From contig JAWCQZ010000001.1 in the NCBI GenBank assembly GCA_038869515.1, forward strand, positions 450,119-514,118: a stretch of DNA of 64,000 nucleotides. Direction: 5' to 3'. A program made the position numbers and the translations under genes. Positions 1 through 9,659 of the stretch are shown piece after piece. The notes under the pieces were generated by a model. That model had not been told where the DNA came from. It was given only the letters and a program-made list of their open reading frames with translations, and searched no databases. This DNA comes from JAWCQZ01 sp038869515 [NCBI: Halobacteria archaeon]. Its GTDB lineage: Archaea; Halobacteriota; Syntropharchaeia; JACQPP01. Each line of letters begins with the position of its first letter. Position 1 is the first letter of the stretch.

Positions 1-70
1 CCTCGGCGACCCGCGCCCCGTCCGGGAGAAGAGGGGGGAGCGGGAGGGGCCCGCCGGGGAGGGCGGGGCG

Positions 71-280
71 ATGGAAGGGGGGGCCGCCCCGGCGGCGCTC
101 CGCGCGCGGTCGGCCCCCGCCTGGGCCCGGGAGTGGCGGATCTGGGCGGCGGCGGCCCTCGCGGCCTCCCTCGCCTCCGCGGCGCTCCTCGCCTCCGCCG
201 GAGGGGTGGTGGAGACCTTTGCGGCGGCGTGGGTGGCGGCGGCCCTGATGGTGGCGCTCCTCCTCCGCGCTCCCTCGTGA
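71..280 (+). CDS. Small hydrophobic protein or C-terminal end of a gene cut by the window edge
   Basis: The 69-residue frame is alanine-rich and carries two probable membrane segments, about residues 25-45 and 48-66, after a short basic stretch (RARSAPAWAREWR). The same frame stays open back to base 2 without a stop, so this may be the end of a longer membrane protein that begins upstream of the window. I do not recognise a family. The next gene, pyrG, starts more than 200 bases downstream behind a strong hairpin, so the two are probably not one operon. Low-complexity, high-GC coding makes the call tentative. Confidence 0.4.
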   Translation: MEGGAAPAALRARSAPAWAREWRIWAAAALAASLASAALLASAGGVVETFAAAWVAAALMVALLLRAPS

Positions 281-406
281 TATGACGGGGAGCGCGGGGC
301 GCAGAACCCTGCCCTCGGCTCGCGCTTCGCGCTCGCTCCGGGCGGGTTCCGCGAGTGGAGACCCCCGGGACCCCGTGTACAGGGGGAGGGCCCGGGGGTG
401 GACCTG

Positions 407-443
407 CCGTTTTCCGCGCGGGCTCCGCCCGCGCGGAAAACGG
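407..443. terminator. Perfect 17-bp palindrome with 3-base loop upstream of pyrG
   Basis: Bases 407-423 and 427-443 are exact reverse complements around the triloop TCC; the stem ends in CCGTTTTCC/GGAAAACGG. It lies in the 218-base space between the first ORF and pyrG. It could end upstream transcription, attenuate pyrG, or be a copy of a dispersed palindrome, since hairpins at 42168-42207 also have three-base loops closed by GC pairs. A T-run typical of archaeal terminators is not obvious directly after it. Confidence 0.5.
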
Positions 444-498
444 CCTATGTTCTGCGAAGAATAGAAACGTTTTTCATCCCTCGGTCGCTAACCCGAGC

Positions 499-2154
499 GT
501 GCCCACCAACGGCCGCGACGGGGGGTCGACGCGCTTCATTTTCGTCACCGGAGGGGTCATGAGCGGCCTCGGCAAGGGGATCGCCGCCGCCTCCATCGGC
601 CGCCTCCTCAAGGGGCTCGGGGCGACGGTCGCGCCGGTGAAGATGGACCCCTACCTGAACGTGGACGCGGGGACCATCGGCCCCTTCCAGCACGGGGAGG
701 TGTGGGTCACCGAGGACGGCGGCGAGATCGACATGGACCTCGGCCACTACGAGCGGTTCCTCCACCAGGACGTTCCGAGGGACCACAACATCACCGCGGG
801 GCAGATCTGGCAGGCGGTCATCGAGAAGGAGCGCCGCGGCGAGTACCTCGGGCAGACGGTCCAGATCATCCCCCACATCACCGACGAGATCCGGAGGCGG
901 CTCCAGGTCGTGGCGGACCGCTCGAAGCCCGACGCGGTCATCGCGGAGCTGGGGGGCACCGTCGGGGACATCGAGAGCGAGGCGTTCCTCGAGGCGGCGC
1001 GCCAGGTGGCCCAGGCCCACCGGGACCGCGTCCTCTTCGTCCACGTCACCTTGGTCCCCGAGGGGCACGGGGGGGAGCAGAAGACCAAGCCGACCCAGCA
1101 CAGCGTCGCGGAGCTCCGCGCCCGGGGCATCCAGCCCGACGTCATCATCGCCCGGACCGACTCGACGCTCGCCCCGGAGAGCCGGTCGAAAATCGCCCTC
1201 TTCTGCCAGGTCGCGCCCGAGCAGGTCATCAGCGGGCCCACGGTCTCCAACATCTACCGGGTCCCCCTCGTCTTCGAGGAGGAGGGGCTCGGCCGGATTC
1301 TCGCGGAGCGGCTCAAACTGAAGGGGAAGGGGGGCGGCCTCGCCGACTGGCGGCGGGTCGTGGAGGAGATGGACGGGGCGGAGCGGGAGGTCACCATCGC
1401 CATGGCCGGGAAGTACGTCGCGATGGCCGACTCCTACATCTCGCTCAACGAGGCGCTGAAGCACGCGGCCGCCTCCCTCGGGGCGCGGGTGAAGATCCAC
1501 TACGTCAACACCGAGGAGGTGGAGAGGGACCCGGCGGCCCTCGCCTCCCTGGCGGGGGTCGGGGGCGTCCTGGTCCCGGGGGGCTTCGGGGGGCGCGGGG
1601 CGGAGGGGAAAATCCGCACCATCCAGTTCGCCCGGGAGAGGGGGGTGCCCTACCTGGGACTCTGCTTCGGGTTCCAGTTGGCGGTGGTCGAGTTCGCCCG
1701 CAACGCGGCGGGGCTGAAGAAGGCCCACACCACCGAGATCGACCCGAAGACCCCCTACCCGGTGGTGGACATCCTCGAGCACCTGCGGCAGGCCCGGATG
1801 GGGGGGACGATGCGCCTGGGGGCGCAGCCCGTCAAGCTCCGGCCCGACACCCGGGCGCGCACCATCTACGGCGGGCAGGAGATTATCCTGGAGCGCCACC
1901 GCCACCGCTACGAGGTGAACCCGCGCTTCATCCCGGCGCTGGAGCAGGCGGGGCTCGTCTTCTCGGGGCTCTCGCCCGACGGAAGGATGGAGGCCATCGA
2001 GTTGCCGGGCCCCTACTTCTTCATGGCGACCCAATACCACCCTGAGTTCAAGTCGCGGCCGGGGGCTCCCGCCCCGGTCTTCAAGGCGTTCCTCCAGGCC
2101 GCCCTCAAGAGCGGGGGAGGGGTTCATAAGCCCCAGGGCGCAGGGTCTGGATGA
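499..2154 (+). CDS. pyrG: CTP synthase
   Basis: Makes CTP from UTP, ATP and glutamine in the cytosol, the last step of pyrimidine nucleotide synthesis. The N-terminal synthetase domain has the nucleotide-binding segment GGVMSGLGKG at residues 18-27. The C-terminal class I glutaminase domain has the nucleophile Cys at about residue 389 in GLCFGFQ and the His-Glu pair at about 514/516 in YHPEF. I chose the GTG at 499, giving 551 residues, the usual length; a longer frame from 355 would add about 48 residues that run through the upstream hairpin and do not resemble the family. Its stop overlaps the ATG of the next gene (ATGA). Confidence 0.96.
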   Translation: MPTNGRDGGSTRFIFVTGGVMSGLGKGIAAASIGRLLKGLGATVAPVKMDPYLNVDAGTIGPFQHGEVWVTEDGGEIDMDLGHYERFLHQDVPRDHNITAGQIWQAVIEKERRGEYLGQTVQIIPHITDEIRRRLQVVADRSKPDAVIAELGGTVGDIESEAFLEAARQVAQAHRDRVLFVHVTLVPEGHGGEQKTKPTQHSVAELRARGIQPDVIIARTDSTLAPESRSKIALFCQVAPEQVISGPTVSNIYRVPLVFEEEGLGRILAERLKLKGKGGGLADWRRVVEEMDGAEREVTIAMAGKYVAMADSYISLNEALKHAAASLGARVKIHYVNTEEVERDPAALASLAGVGGVLVPGGFGGRGAEGKIRTIQFARERGVPYLGLCFGFQLAVVEFARNAAGLKKAHTTEIDPKTPYPVVDILEHLRQARMGGTMRLGAQPVKLRPDTRARTIYGGQEIILERHRHRYEVNPRFIPALEQAGLVFSGLSPDGRMEAIELPGPYFFMATQYHPEFKSRPGAPAPVFKAFLQAALKSGGGVHKPQGAGSG

Positions 2155-3644
2155 AACCGGGCCCCGAGGAGACGTTCGACACCCTCCTTGAGGAGGTGAA
2201 GGTCACCGAGTCCACCGCCCCGCGGTTCCTCCTCCAGGGGAAGGAGGTGGACCTCTGGAGCGAGGCCTACCGCCCCTACCACTCCAAGACCTCCGCCGAA
2301 TACATCCGGGAGCGGGTCCTCCAGGCCCAGAAGGAGGGGAAGGACCCCTTCCCCGACGTGGTCGGGAAGCGGGCGGAGAAGGAGATGGTGAAGAATGCCC
2401 TCCTCAGCGGCTCGACCCTCCTCTTCAAGGGCCGGAAGGGCTACGGCAAGACCACCTTCTCCAAGTCGGTCGCGCGGCTGCTCCCCGAGAAGATCGTGGC
2501 TGTTCGCGGCTGCAAAATCTACGACGACCCGACCCGCCCCTCCTGCTTCGCCTGCAAGAGGAAACTGCTGACCCAGGACGCGGTCGAGGTCGCCTGGGTC
2601 CCCCGGGTCTGGGTCCGCATCCCCGGCGACCCGCAACTCACAACCCGGCAGCTCATCGGCGGCATCTCCATCCAGAAAATCCGCGAAGGGCTCGACCTGG
2701 ACCACCCCGAGGTTTTCGTCCCCGGCCGTGCCCTGAAGGCGAACCGGGGCATCGGCTACTACGACGAACTCGGCTCCATCCCGTCGAGCCTCCAGACCCT
2801 GCTCCACGAACTCTTCGAGGAGGGGCAGGTGACCACCACCGAGGGGGACGTGATCCCTTTCCGCATCGACGCCGTGGAGATCGCCGCCACCAACCCCGCC
2901 AACTACCGGGGGACCAACCCCATCAAGGAGCCCCTCCTCGACCGCATGGAGGAGATCACCATCGGGCCCCCCGAGACCCTCGCCGAGGAGGTCGAAATCG
3001 GCAGGCGCAACATGTACCTCGCCCGGCGGGGGCAGGACCCGAAGATGCCGGCGTGGCACATGGAGCTCCTCGCGACCGCGGTCCGGCTCGCCCGGGACCG
3101 GGAGGAGACCGACATCGCCCGCGCCATCGAGACCGAGCCCTCCTGCCGCGCCACCATCAAGCTCTTCGACCACGTGAAGTCCCAGGCCCTCATGAACGGC
3201 CGGGAGGTGCCGCTGCTGGCGGACTACGGCCCCGCCTTTTCGGCGGCCAAGCTGGCCCTCGGCGGGCGCATGGAGCTAGGCTACGGCTCCCGGGAGCCCA
3301 AGGAGAAGGTCATCGAGCGGCTGGTGGAGCGGGCCGTCGACGCGGTCTGCAAGCGGGTCTACGAGAAGTTGCCCGAGGACAGGTTCGAGAAACTCATGGC
3401 GGAACTGAAGTCCCTCGCCAAGGAGGGGCAGTGGAGCCCCGCGAGGGAGACGGCGGCGAAACTGAAGGGGAAGCCGGTCCTGGCGGCCCTCCTGAAGGAG
3501 ATGGCGGAGAAGGTGGAGGAGTTCTACCCGAGCGCCGCCGAGATGGTGGCGGAGTCTGTGGCCCGGTGCAACAAGACCCTGGAGCGGGTGGACGGGTCCT
3601 ACCGGTTCGTCGAGGGGAACGGCGGTTCGGTCACCGAGGAGTAG
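2151..3644 (+). CDS. Mg-chelatase/MoxR-type AAA+ ATPase
   Basis: A 497-residue AAA+ ATPase of the magnesium-chelatase (ChlI/BchI) and sigma54-interaction type. Walker A is GRKGYGKTT with Lys at about residue 100. A CxxC pair follows at about 132/135 (SCFAC). Walker B is GYYDELGS with Asp/Glu at about 205/206, and the sensor segment is ATNPANYRG. Such ATPases usually act with a VWA-domain partner on a protein or cofactor substrate. A VWA protein lies in this window at 59.6 kb, but a partnership is only inference. The start overlaps the pyrG stop, so they are probably co-transcribed. The substrate cannot be told from sequence. Confidence 0.85.
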   Translation: MKPGPEETFDTLLEEVKVTESTAPRFLLQGKEVDLWSEAYRPYHSKTSAEYIRERVLQAQKEGKDPFPDVVGKRAEKEMVKNALLSGSTLLFKGRKGYGKTTFSKSVARLLPEKIVAVRGCKIYDDPTRPSCFACKRKLLTQDAVEVAWVPRVWVRIPGDPQLTTRQLIGGISIQKIREGLDLDHPEVFVPGRALKANRGIGYYDELGSIPSSLQTLLHELFEEGQVTTTEGDVIPFRIDAVEIAATNPANYRGTNPIKEPLLDRMEEITIGPPETLAEEVEIGRRNMYLARRGQDPKMPAWHMELLATAVRLARDREETDIARAIETEPSCRATIKLFDHVKSQALMNGREVPLLADYGPAFSAAKLALGGRMELGYGSREPKEKVIERLVERAVDAVCKRVYEKLPEDRFEKLMAELKSLAKEGQWSPARETAAKLKGKPVLAALLKEMAEKVEEFYPSAAEMVAESVARCNKTLERVDGSYRFVEGNGGSVTEE

Positions 3645-3646
3645 TT

Positions 3647-3710
3647 GTTGCCGGTCCTCTCGGGAACTCTCCCGTCATGTCGGCAACGTAGGAAAGCGGG
3701 TGAAGAATTT
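3647..3710 (+). terminator. Nested hairpins and T-run between convergent genes
   Basis: GTTGCCG at 3647-3653 pairs with CGGCAAC at 3681-3687, and inside it CGGGA (3661-3665) pairs with TCCCG (3670-3674). A run of six T follows near 3704-3709. It sits between the AAA+ ATPase gene on the plus strand and the convergent aminotransferase, as expected for a terminator. Confidence 0.55.
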
Positions 3711-3711
3711 T

Positions 3712-4842
<1,131 letters not shown>

Positions 4843-4958
4843 GGGGTCTCCGGAGGCGGGGCGCGGTTTAAATCTGTATGCACCGGGGGGCCCCGCCGGG
4901 TGGCCGGAGGTCCAAACCTTTAAGGGTGGGGAGCGGGCGGGAAATCTCCGGAGCGGAC

Positions 4959-5108
4959 ATGGAGGTCCACTACCGAATCCAAGGCGCCTGCCGCGAGTGC
5001 GGCCACCTCCTCCCGCCCATCGAGACCGAGAGCCTGCGGGGGGTCGTCTGCCCCCGGTGCGGCGGCGACATCGAGGTCTTCAGGGCGGAAGAGCTCCTGC
5101 TCGCGTAG
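4959..5108 (+). CDS. Small zinc-ribbon protein
   Basis: A 49-residue protein with two CxxC knuckles (CREC and CPRC) about 20 residues apart, the pattern of a single zinc ribbon. The ATG at 4959 is chosen because the protein begins just before the first knuckle and a TTTAAG box lies about 35 bases upstream; the longer frame from 4878 runs through that promoter region. Candidates include a zinc-ribbon regulator or an RpoP-like protein, but the C-terminal end does not match RpoP, so the function is unassigned. It precedes the TrpD-like gene by 55 bases. Confidence 0.65.
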   Translation: MEVHYRIQGACRECGHLLPPIETESLRGVVCPRCGGDIEVFRAEELLLA

Positions 5109-5163
5109 AGCGGCTGGCGGAGGGTCGCTCGGCCTTATTCTGGAGAGGCGCCCATAGGGCCCC

Positions 5164-6180
5164 ATGGCCAAGCGGATTCCCGGGCGGGGCGAGAACCTCG
5201 CCTACTACATCAAAATCGTGGGCACCGGCGAGAGGCAGGCGGAGGACCTGAGCCGCGAGGAGGCGGCCGAGGCGATGGAGCTCGTCCTCTCCGGGCGGGC
5301 GACCCCCGCCCAGACCGGCGCCTTCCTGCTGGCCCTCCGGATGAAGGGGGAGGCGGGGCCCGAGATCGCGGGGTTCGCGGAGGCGGCGCGGCGGCGCTCG
5401 ACGCCCGCCCGGGCGCCCCCCGGGGCCCTCGACACCGCCGACTACGCGGGGCGCACCCGGGAGCCCTTCCTCAGCCTCGCCGCCGACTTCATCGCCGCGG
5501 CCGCCGGGGTGCCGGTCGTCCGCCACGGGAACGGCGCGGCGCCGGAGTTCGCGGGGCGCCGCTCGCTCTTCGACACCCTGCGGGCGCTCGGGGTGGAGCC
5601 CGGGCCCCGGCACGGATCGCCGCTCCAGTTCATCCACGTCTCCCAGGCCTGCCCGCCCCTCGACCGGCTCCTCCACCTCCGGAGGGAGCTGGGGGTCCGC
5701 TCCGCGGCCCACGTGGTGGCCCGGCTCCTCGACCCCGCCGCAGCCGGAGTCCACCTCCTCGGCATCGCCCACCGCCCCACCCTCGACCTCATGGCCTCCG
5801 CCCTCCGGCAGCTGGGGGCCCGCCGGGCACTCCTGGTGGACGGGGTCTCGGGCTCGGAGGAGTTGCCGATGGACGCCGATGCGGGGGTGTGCGAGGTGCG
5901 GGACAGGGAGGTCCGGAACCACCGGCTGGGGGCGCGGGAGTTCGGACTGCGGCCCGGGAGCGTGGGGCCGGTGAAGGACGCGGGCGAAGACGCGGCCCTG
6001 GTCGAATCCATCCTGAGGGGCACCGTCCCCGGCCCCGCGCGGGACGGTGCCCTCCTCAACGGGGCGCTCCGGCTCTACGCCGCCGGGCGGACAGACTCGA
6101 AGGAAGGGGCGCTCCGGCTCGCCCGGGAGGCGCTCGATTCGGGCAAGGCTTTCTCCCTCCTGGAGCAACTCCGGGGATGA
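5164..6180 (+). CDS. TrpD-like glycosyltransferase-family paralogue
   Basis: A 338-residue protein with the anthranilate phosphoribosyltransferase fold: an N-terminal helical domain containing RATPAQTGAFLLALRMKGE, then the alpha/beta domain. In true TrpD the PRPP loop reads DTCGTGGD; here the matching stretch is DTADYAGRTREP at about 90-101, and KHGNR has become RHGNG at about 120-124. So PRPP binding and catalysis are doubtful, as in the TrpD2/YbiB group. It overlaps the real trpD by four bases (ATGA), so it is co-expressed with tryptophan genes. It may be a regulator, a nucleic-acid binder or an enzyme for another substrate. Confidence 0.8.
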   Translation: MAKRIPGRGENLAYYIKIVGTGERQAEDLSREEAAEAMELVLSGRATPAQTGAFLLALRMKGEAGPEIAGFAEAARRRSTPARAPPGALDTADYAGRTREPFLSLAADFIAAAAGVPVVRHGNGAAPEFAGRRSLFDTLRALGVEPGPRHGSPLQFIHVSQACPPLDRLLHLRRELGVRSAAHVVARLLDPAAAGVHLLGIAHRPTLDLMASALRQLGARRALLVDGVSGSEELPMDADAGVCEVRDREVRNHRLGAREFGLRPGSVGPVKDAGEDAALVESILRGTVPGPARDGALLNGALRLYAAGRTDSKEGALRLAREALDSGKAFSLLEQLRG

Positions 6181-7220
6181 TCCGGGAAGCGATTGCGGCC
6201 CTGTCGGACGGGCGCGACCTGTCGCCCGCCGAGGCCGCGGGGGCGATGGGGGAGATTCTCGCAGGGCAGGCGACGCCGGCGCAAATCGCGGGCTTCCTCG
6301 TCGCCCTCCGCGCCAAGGGCGAGAGCGCTCCCGAGATCGCGGCGATGGCGAGAGCGATGCGGGAGAGGTCCATTCGCATCTCCCCGAAGGTCGCGGGGCC
6401 CCTGGTGGACACCTGCGGGACCGGCGGCGACCGGGTCCGGACCTTCAACGTCTCCACCTCGGCCGCCCTCGTGGTCGCCGGCGCGGGGGTCCCGGTGGCG
6501 AAGCACGGCAACCGCTCGGTCACCGGCCCCTGCGGCTCCGCCGACCTCCTCGAGGCGCTCGGGGTCAACCTCTCCGCCCCCGCCGGGGACGTGGAGCGCT
6601 CCATCGAGAGGGCGAACATCGGCTTCCTCTTCGCCCCGATGTTCCACCCCGCGATGCGCCACGCCGGGCCGGTCCGGAAGGAGCTGGGAATCCGCACCGC
6701 CTTCAACCTCCTCGGCCCCCTCACCAACCCCGCCGGGGCGCAGGTTCAGTTGGTCGGGGTCTACGACCCGGCCCTCACCGGCCTCGTCGCCAAGGTGCTC
6801 CGCCTCCTCGGGACGAAGAGCGCCCTGGTGGTCCACGGCGCGCCGGGGGTTGACGAAATCTCGCTGGCGGGCCCCACCCGCGCCGTGGAGGTCTCCCGCT
6901 CCAAGGTCCGGACCCTGACCCTCAACCCCTCCGACTTCGGCCTCAAGCGGCTCCCCCCGGCGGCTGTCCCGGCCGCGCCCCCCGAGGAGAGCGCCCGGCG
7001 GCTGGTCGCCCTCCTGCGCGGGGAGCGGGGCCCCCTCCGGGACTCGGTGGCGGCCAACGCGGCGGCGCTGCTCAAAATCGGGGGGAAGGCGAGGACGTGG
7101 AGGGAGGGGGTCGAGGTGGCGGCCCGCTCCATCGACTCCGGCGCCGCCCTCGCGGCCCTCCGGGGGCTGGTGGAGCACGGGGGCGGGGACCTGCGGCGGC
7201 TGGAGCGTCTCGGGGGATAA
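6177..7220 (+). CDS. trpD: Anthranilate phosphoribosyltransferase
   Basis: Joins anthranilate to PRPP, the second step of tryptophan synthesis. The 347-residue protein keeps every hallmark: DTCGTGGD at about 78-85 (PRPP diphosphate loop), NVST at 91-94 and KHGNRSVTG at 109-117. The start is the ATG that overlaps the stop of the TrpD-like paralogue; a longer upstream frame is only overlap. The gene is followed 45 bases later by trpC, while trpE and trpG lie at 40-42 kb, so the pathway is split. Confidence 0.95.
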   Translation: MIREAIAALSDGRDLSPAEAAGAMGEILAGQATPAQIAGFLVALRAKGESAPEIAAMARAMRERSIRISPKVAGPLVDTCGTGGDRVRTFNVSTSAALVVAGAGVPVAKHGNRSVTGPCGSADLLEALGVNLSAPAGDVERSIERANIGFLFAPMFHPAMRHAGPVRKELGIRTAFNLLGPLTNPAGAQVQLVGVYDPALTGLVAKVLRLLGTKSALVVHGAPGVDEISLAGPTRAVEVSRSKVRTLTLNPSDFGLKRLPPAAVPAAPPEESARRLVALLRGERGPLRDSVAANAAALLKIGGKARTWREGVEVAARSIDSGAALAALRGLVEHGGGDLRRLERLGG

Positions 7221-7265
7221 GGTTCAAGAGGGGCCCGACGCGGCATAGAGCCCTGGTCCCCGGCC

Positions 7266-8033
7266 ATGGCAGGCACCGTCCTCGACCAAATCGTCGCCGA
7301 GGTCCGCAAGGATGTGGCCCGGCGGAAGCGGAAGGACCCCGACCTCAGCGACCGCCTCACGAAAATCGTCGACTTCGAGGGGGCGCTCCGGAGGGCGCGG
7401 ACCCCTGCCCTCATCGCCGAAATCAAGCCGAAGTCCCCCTCGGGGGGCGAGTTGCTGCCCGGGGTGCGCCCCGAGAGGCAGGCGAAGGCCTACGTCGAAG
7501 GGGGCGCCGACGCAATCTCGGTCCTGACCGAGCCGAAGTTCTTCGGCGGCGACCCCGAGCACCTCGTGGCGGTGCGGCAGGAGTTCGAGTCGGTGCCGTT
7601 GCTGCGGAAGGATTTCATCCTGGACCCCTTCCAGGTGGAGGAGGCCTACGCCTACGAGGCGGACGCGGTGCTCCTTATGGTCTCGGTCCTCGGCCCGCGC
7701 TTGGGGGAGATGCTCGACGCGGCGAAGGAGCAGAAGCTGCAGGCGCTGGTCGAGGTGCACGACGAGCGCGAGCTCGACGCCGCCCTGAAGGCGGGGGCGA
7801 CGCTGGTCGGGGTGAACAACCGGAACATGGGGACGCTGGAGGTGGACCTCGGAGTCACAGAGAGGCTCGCGGAGCGGGTCCCGGACTCCGTTTTCCTGGT
7901 GAGCGAGTCGGGAGTGGAGCGGCCGGAGGATGTCAAGCGGGCGGTCAAGGCGGGGGCGGATGGAATCCTCGTCGGGACAGCGCTGATGAGAGCGAAGGAC
8001 CCGGCGGCGCTGCTGCGGAGCTTGAGGCCCTGA
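7266..8033 (+). CDS. trpC: Indole-3-glycerol-phosphate synthase
   Basis: Closes the indole ring of the tryptophan precursor. A 255-residue single-domain TIM barrel. The family signature ALIAEIKPKSPSGG is at about residues 47-60, LLRKDFI follows near 115, LVEVH near 160, and GVNNRNM near 180. The phosphate-binding C-terminal loop contains VSESGV and GILVGTALM. It is downstream of trpD on the same strand and most likely co-transcribed. TrpF, TrpA and TrpB were not found in this window. Confidence 0.95.
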   Translation: MAGTVLDQIVAEVRKDVARRKRKDPDLSDRLTKIVDFEGALRRARTPALIAEIKPKSPSGGELLPGVRPERQAKAYVEGGADAISVLTEPKFFGGDPEHLVAVRQEFESVPLLRKDFILDPFQVEEAYAYEADAVLLMVSVLGPRLGEMLDAAKEQKLQALVEVHDERELDAALKAGATLVGVNNRNMGTLEVDLGVTERLAERVPDSVFLVSESGVERPEDVKRAVKAGADGILVGTALMRAKDPAALLRSLRP

Positions 8034-8075
8034 GGGCCGCCCCGAGTCGCATGCGCGGCACCCTCCGGCTGCGAC

Positions 8076-9281
8076 CTATGAATTCTTCAACTTCTTGACC
8101 AATTCCTCGACCGTGACCTCGACCGGCCCCCCGACGCTCTTCAAGACGCCTTCCGGGTCCTTCAGCAGGTGGCCCGTCGCGACGCAGACCGCCCGGGAGC
8201 CCTTCTTGATGGCCCCCGTCTCCACCAGTTTCCTCAGCCCTGCGATGGAGGCGGCGCTGGCGGGCTCCACCGCGATCCCCTCCATCTGCGCCAGGTCGAG
8301 CTGTGCCTCGAGGATGGCCTCGTCGGGGACCGCCGCCGCGGCGCCCTTGCTCTCGGAGATGGCGGTCAGCGCCCTCGGTGCGTTGACCGGGTTCCCGATG
8401 CGGATGGCGGTGGCGACCGTCTCGGGGCTCTCCACCGGCCGGATGGCCCTCCGCCCCCGGGCGACGGCGTCCGCCACCGGCGCGGCCCCCGCCGCCTGGA
8501 TGCCCGCCATGCGGGGGACCTTGTGGGTGAAGCCCAGCTGGTGGAACTCCTTGAACCCCTTGTAGATGGCGGAGATGTTCCCGGCGTTCCCCACCGGCAG
8601 GACCACCCAGTCCGGGACGTCCCAGTTGAGCCCCTCGGCGACCTCGTAGGCGAGGGTCTTCTGCCCCTCCAGCCGGTAGGGGTTGACCGAGTTGAGGAGG
8701 TAGACGCCCGACGACGCGCACACCTCCCGCACCGCCCGGAGAGCCTCGTCGAAGTTGCCCGGAATGGTGTAGACCTCGGCGCCGTGCATGAGCGCCTGGG
8801 CCAGTTTTCCGAGGGCGACCTTGCCCCCGGGAAGGACCACGATGCACCTCATCCCCGCCTGCGCCGCGTAGAGGCTGAGGCTGGCGCTCGTGTTGCCCGT
8901 CGAGGCGCACGCCACCGCCTTCATGCCGAGTTCGCGCGCCTTCGTCACCCCGACGGTCATCCCGCGGTCCTTGAAGGAGCCGGTGGGGTTCATCCCCTCA
9001 TACTTGACGTAGACCTCGGCGAGCCCGAGTTCCTTCTCGAACCGCTTGCACCTGTAGAGCGGCGTGTCCCCCTCCTGCAGCGTGACCGCCTCGACCTTGC
9101 CCGAGACCGGGAGGAGTTGCCGGTAGCGCCACACCCCCTTGCCGGAGAATGTGCGCCGGGTGAGCCGCTGGTCGCGGAAGTCCCACATCACTTCGAGGAG
9201 GAGGCCGTCCTCGGGGCAGACGGCCGCCGCGGGGTCGTCGGGGGTGGCTTGGCAGGCGGAGCAGCGGAGGAGGTAGGTCAT
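8076..9281 (-). CDS. thrC: Threonine synthase
   Basis: Converts O-phosphohomoserine to threonine using PLP. The 401-residue protein has a short N-terminal cysteine cluster (Cys 7, 10, 22), as in many archaeal threonine synthases, then the PLP lysine at about residue 104 in GSFKDRGM. The phosphate-binding loop PVGNAGN lies near 236. A TATA-like GATATGAAA near 9304-9312 is about 25 bases before the ATG. The gene is convergent with trpC, 42 bases apart. Confidence 0.93.
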   Translation of the reverse strand: MTYLLRCSACQATPDDPAAAVCPEDGLLLEVMWDFRDQRLTRRTFSGKGVWRYRQLLPVSGKVEAVTLQEGDTPLYRCKRFEKELGLAEVYVKYEGMNPTGSFKDRGMTVGVTKARELGMKAVACASTGNTSASLSLYAAQAGMRCIVVLPGGKVALGKLAQALMHGAEVYTIPGNFDEALRAVREVCASSGVYLLNSVNPYRLEGQKTLAYEVAEGLNWDVPDWVVLPVGNAGNISAIYKGFKEFHQLGFTHKVPRMAGIQAAGAAPVADAVARGRRAIRPVESPETVATAIRIGNPVNAPRALTAISESKGAAAAVPDEAILEAQLDLAQMEGIAVEPASAASIAGLRKLVETGAIKKGSRAVCVATGHLLKDPEGVLKSVGGPVEVTVEELVKKLKNS

Positions 9282-9392
9282 CGCTGTGTCGGTCGTGGCG
9301 TCTTGATATGAAAAGTTTCGCGGTCAGGGGCCGCCGCGCGAAAGCGGCGAAGAGAGGAATCCCGGCCCCGAGTCGCATCCACAGGCCGGGAT

Positions 9393-9474
9393 GGCCGGAG
9401 CCGGGATTCGAACCCGGGAGCCCCCTGCGGGGCAGTGGACTCTCAGACCACCGCTTTGGGCCGCGCCGTGCGGC
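9393..9474 (-). tRNA. Type II tRNA, anticodon loop reads GAG (Leu) with imperfect acceptor stem
   Basis: Read on the minus strand there is a perfect T arm (CCGGG-TTCGAAT-CCCGG), a long variable arm (GCCCC..GGGGGC) typical of Leu or Ser tRNAs, and an anticodon loop CTGAGAG, which puts GAG at positions 34-36. The anticodon stem has four good pairs and one T-T mismatch. The 3' acceptor strand CTCCGGC would need GCCGGAG at the 5' end, but the sequence there is GCCGCAC, leaving two C-C mismatches. No CCA is encoded. It may be a working tRNA with an unusual stem, contain an intron I have not resolved, or be decaying. Ser cannot be excluded. Confidence 0.6.
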
Positions 9475-9659
9475 TCCTTTTTTCCATTCTCTCCCTCAGC
9501 GAGAGCTGACTCCGCGCCGACTTCAGCGGCCATCCTTGCGAATGGGTCGGCCACTCAAGACTCGATGGCAAGAGCAGAGTGAAAGCGGGGGCCGGAGTCG
9601 GGACCCGCACGCGCGGGTCCTCGCGGCCGCGGGGAGGGGACGAAAGCCCTTCCCCTGCG
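9475..9659. other. Spacer between alaS and the tRNA with an 8-bp hairpin
   Basis: No gene is seen. GGACCCGC and GCGGGTCC at 9601-9620 form an 8-bp stem with a four-base loop, just after the end of alaS on the minus strand, and could terminate it. A second small stem, CAGC-GAGA-GCTG, lies near 9498-9509. Confidence 0.45.

Noticed and set aside
282-464. 60-residue frame before pyrG
   Set aside because: Arg/Ser-rich with no protein features and it ends inside the hairpin region.
445-2127. Long open frame antisense to pyrG
   Set aside because: Mirror of codon bias in high-GC DNA; the sense strand encodes complete CTP synthase.
9509-9600. Possible second tRNA between the tRNA and alaS, from a GACTCCG/CGGAGTC terminal stem
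   Set aside because: No T-loop in the right place and no anticodon arm can be fitted.
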